64,000 nucleotides of DNA from assembly GCA_036502405.1 (NCBI GenBank), contig DASXYP010000047.1:16074-80073 (forward strand). The letters are read 5' to 3'. The notes under the pieces are model-generated. The model saw nothing but the letters and a program-made list of their open reading frames with translations, searched no databases and was not told the origin of the DNA. The stretch is from Chersky-806 sp036502405. Its GTDB lineage: Bacteria; Actinomycetota; Acidimicrobiia; IMCC26256; JAENVU01. The position numbers were made by a program, and so were the translations under genes. Shown here piece by piece: positions 63,859 to 64,000 of the stretch (the stretch's first letter is position 1; every line of letters starts with the position of its first letter).

Positions 63859-64000
63859 GCGTAGGTCGGAGCGGGCACGAAGTGCGGAGACCCGGAGCGA
63901 CCCGACATCACGAGCGTAGGTCGGAGCGGGCACGAAGTGCGGAGACCCGGAGCGACCCGACATGACGAGCGTAGGTCGGAGCGGGCACGAAGTGCGGAGA
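63859..64000. repeat. 55-bp tandem repeat at the right edge, promoter-like
   Basis: Units start at 63859, 63914 and 63969 (period 55 exactly); the third is cut off by the window end. The two complete units are nearly identical. Each starts GCGTAGGTCGGAGCGGGCAC and holds a GCAC-GAA-GTGC hairpin. Read on the minus strand each unit carries TACGCT; the gene-proximal copy lies eight bases before the nitronate monooxygenase ATG. The next unit has CGTGATG after its TACGCT, so the unit resembles a duplicated promoter-plus-start. The same sequence CGTAGGTCGGAGCGGG occurs at the mce promoter (from 14329). Confidence 0.85.

Noticed and set aside
63859..64000. CRISPR or phage attachment repeats
   Set aside because: Repeat units abut without spacers, and no integrase or tRNA-end duplication is nearby.

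Overview
The window is high-GC, gene-dense bacterial chromosome with almost no intergenic space and frequent 1-4 base stop/start overlaps. Several gene sets point to Actinomycetota: an acyl-CoA carboxylase epsilon subunit, EgtA (ergothioneine), a CsoR/CopA pair, the histidine phosphatase-DUF3090-SCO1664 trio, DUF3151, DUF2505 and DUF4190 proteins. The SRP RNA is the long, Alu-containing type rather than the short form of Streptomyces and Mycobacterium. That fits a deep-branching lineage such as Acidimicrobiia or a relative; this placement is inference. No rRNA, phage, transposase, plasmid or CRISPR gene was seen.

Positions 1-17400 form a short-chain acyl-CoA region. It holds a 3-hydroxybutyryl-CoA dehydrogenase, ethylmalonyl-CoA mutase, acyl-CoA synthetase, class III CoA-transferase, an old-yellow-enzyme/dienoyl-CoA reductase-like protein, an acyl-CoA carboxylase beta subunit with its epsilon partner, methylmalonyl-CoA epimerase, crotonyl-CoA carboxylase/reductase and acetyl-CoA acetyltransferase. 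Together these give much of the ethylmalonyl-CoA route from acetyl-CoA to methylmalonyl-CoA. Methylsuccinyl-CoA dehydrogenase, mesaconyl-CoA hydratase, the C4/C5 lyase, methylmalonyl-CoA mutase and the biotin carboxylase subunit are not in the window.

17600-25600 holds small membrane proteins, metY-metX for methionine, and the SRP RNA-dnaX-ybaB-recR block followed by tRNA-Ser(GGA). 25600-36980 carries a methyltransferase, an HD-domain/LuxR regulator, a CelD-like acetyltransferase, tadA, tRNA-Ser(CGA), an orphan ABC substrate-binding protein, an MFS exporter with TetR, a serine hydrolase lipoprotein and a GT39-like membrane glycosyltransferase. 37000-45000 holds an MMPL exporter facing a TetR regulator, an SDR pair, and a second TetR with a clear tandem operator.

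45000-52550 has egtA preceded by a short leader ORF, metF, the copper exporter copA facing csoR, and two DUF4190 proteins. 52600-64000 holds an FrhB-like iron-sulfur protein next to a bacterioferritin lacking two ferroxidase ligands, an acyl-adenylating enzyme, the conserved LOG/SCO1664/DUF3090/phosphatase cluster, a GDP-mannose dehydratase-like protein, a CoA-disulfide-reductase-like flavoprotein and a nitronate monooxygenase-like protein.

The least explained signals are noncoding. Two copies of a palindromic element share nearly identical internal segments but have different pairing helices (4502-4597 and 48781-48867), and both sit between convergent genes. Three 60-bp hairpin repeats with a compensated base change lie beside the first copy. 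A 55-bp repeat at the right edge carries a promoter-like -10 box and a start codon in each unit. Many genes have a TANNNT box 6-10 bases before the start and no Shine-Dalgarno sequence, which suggests leaderless mRNAs are common here.
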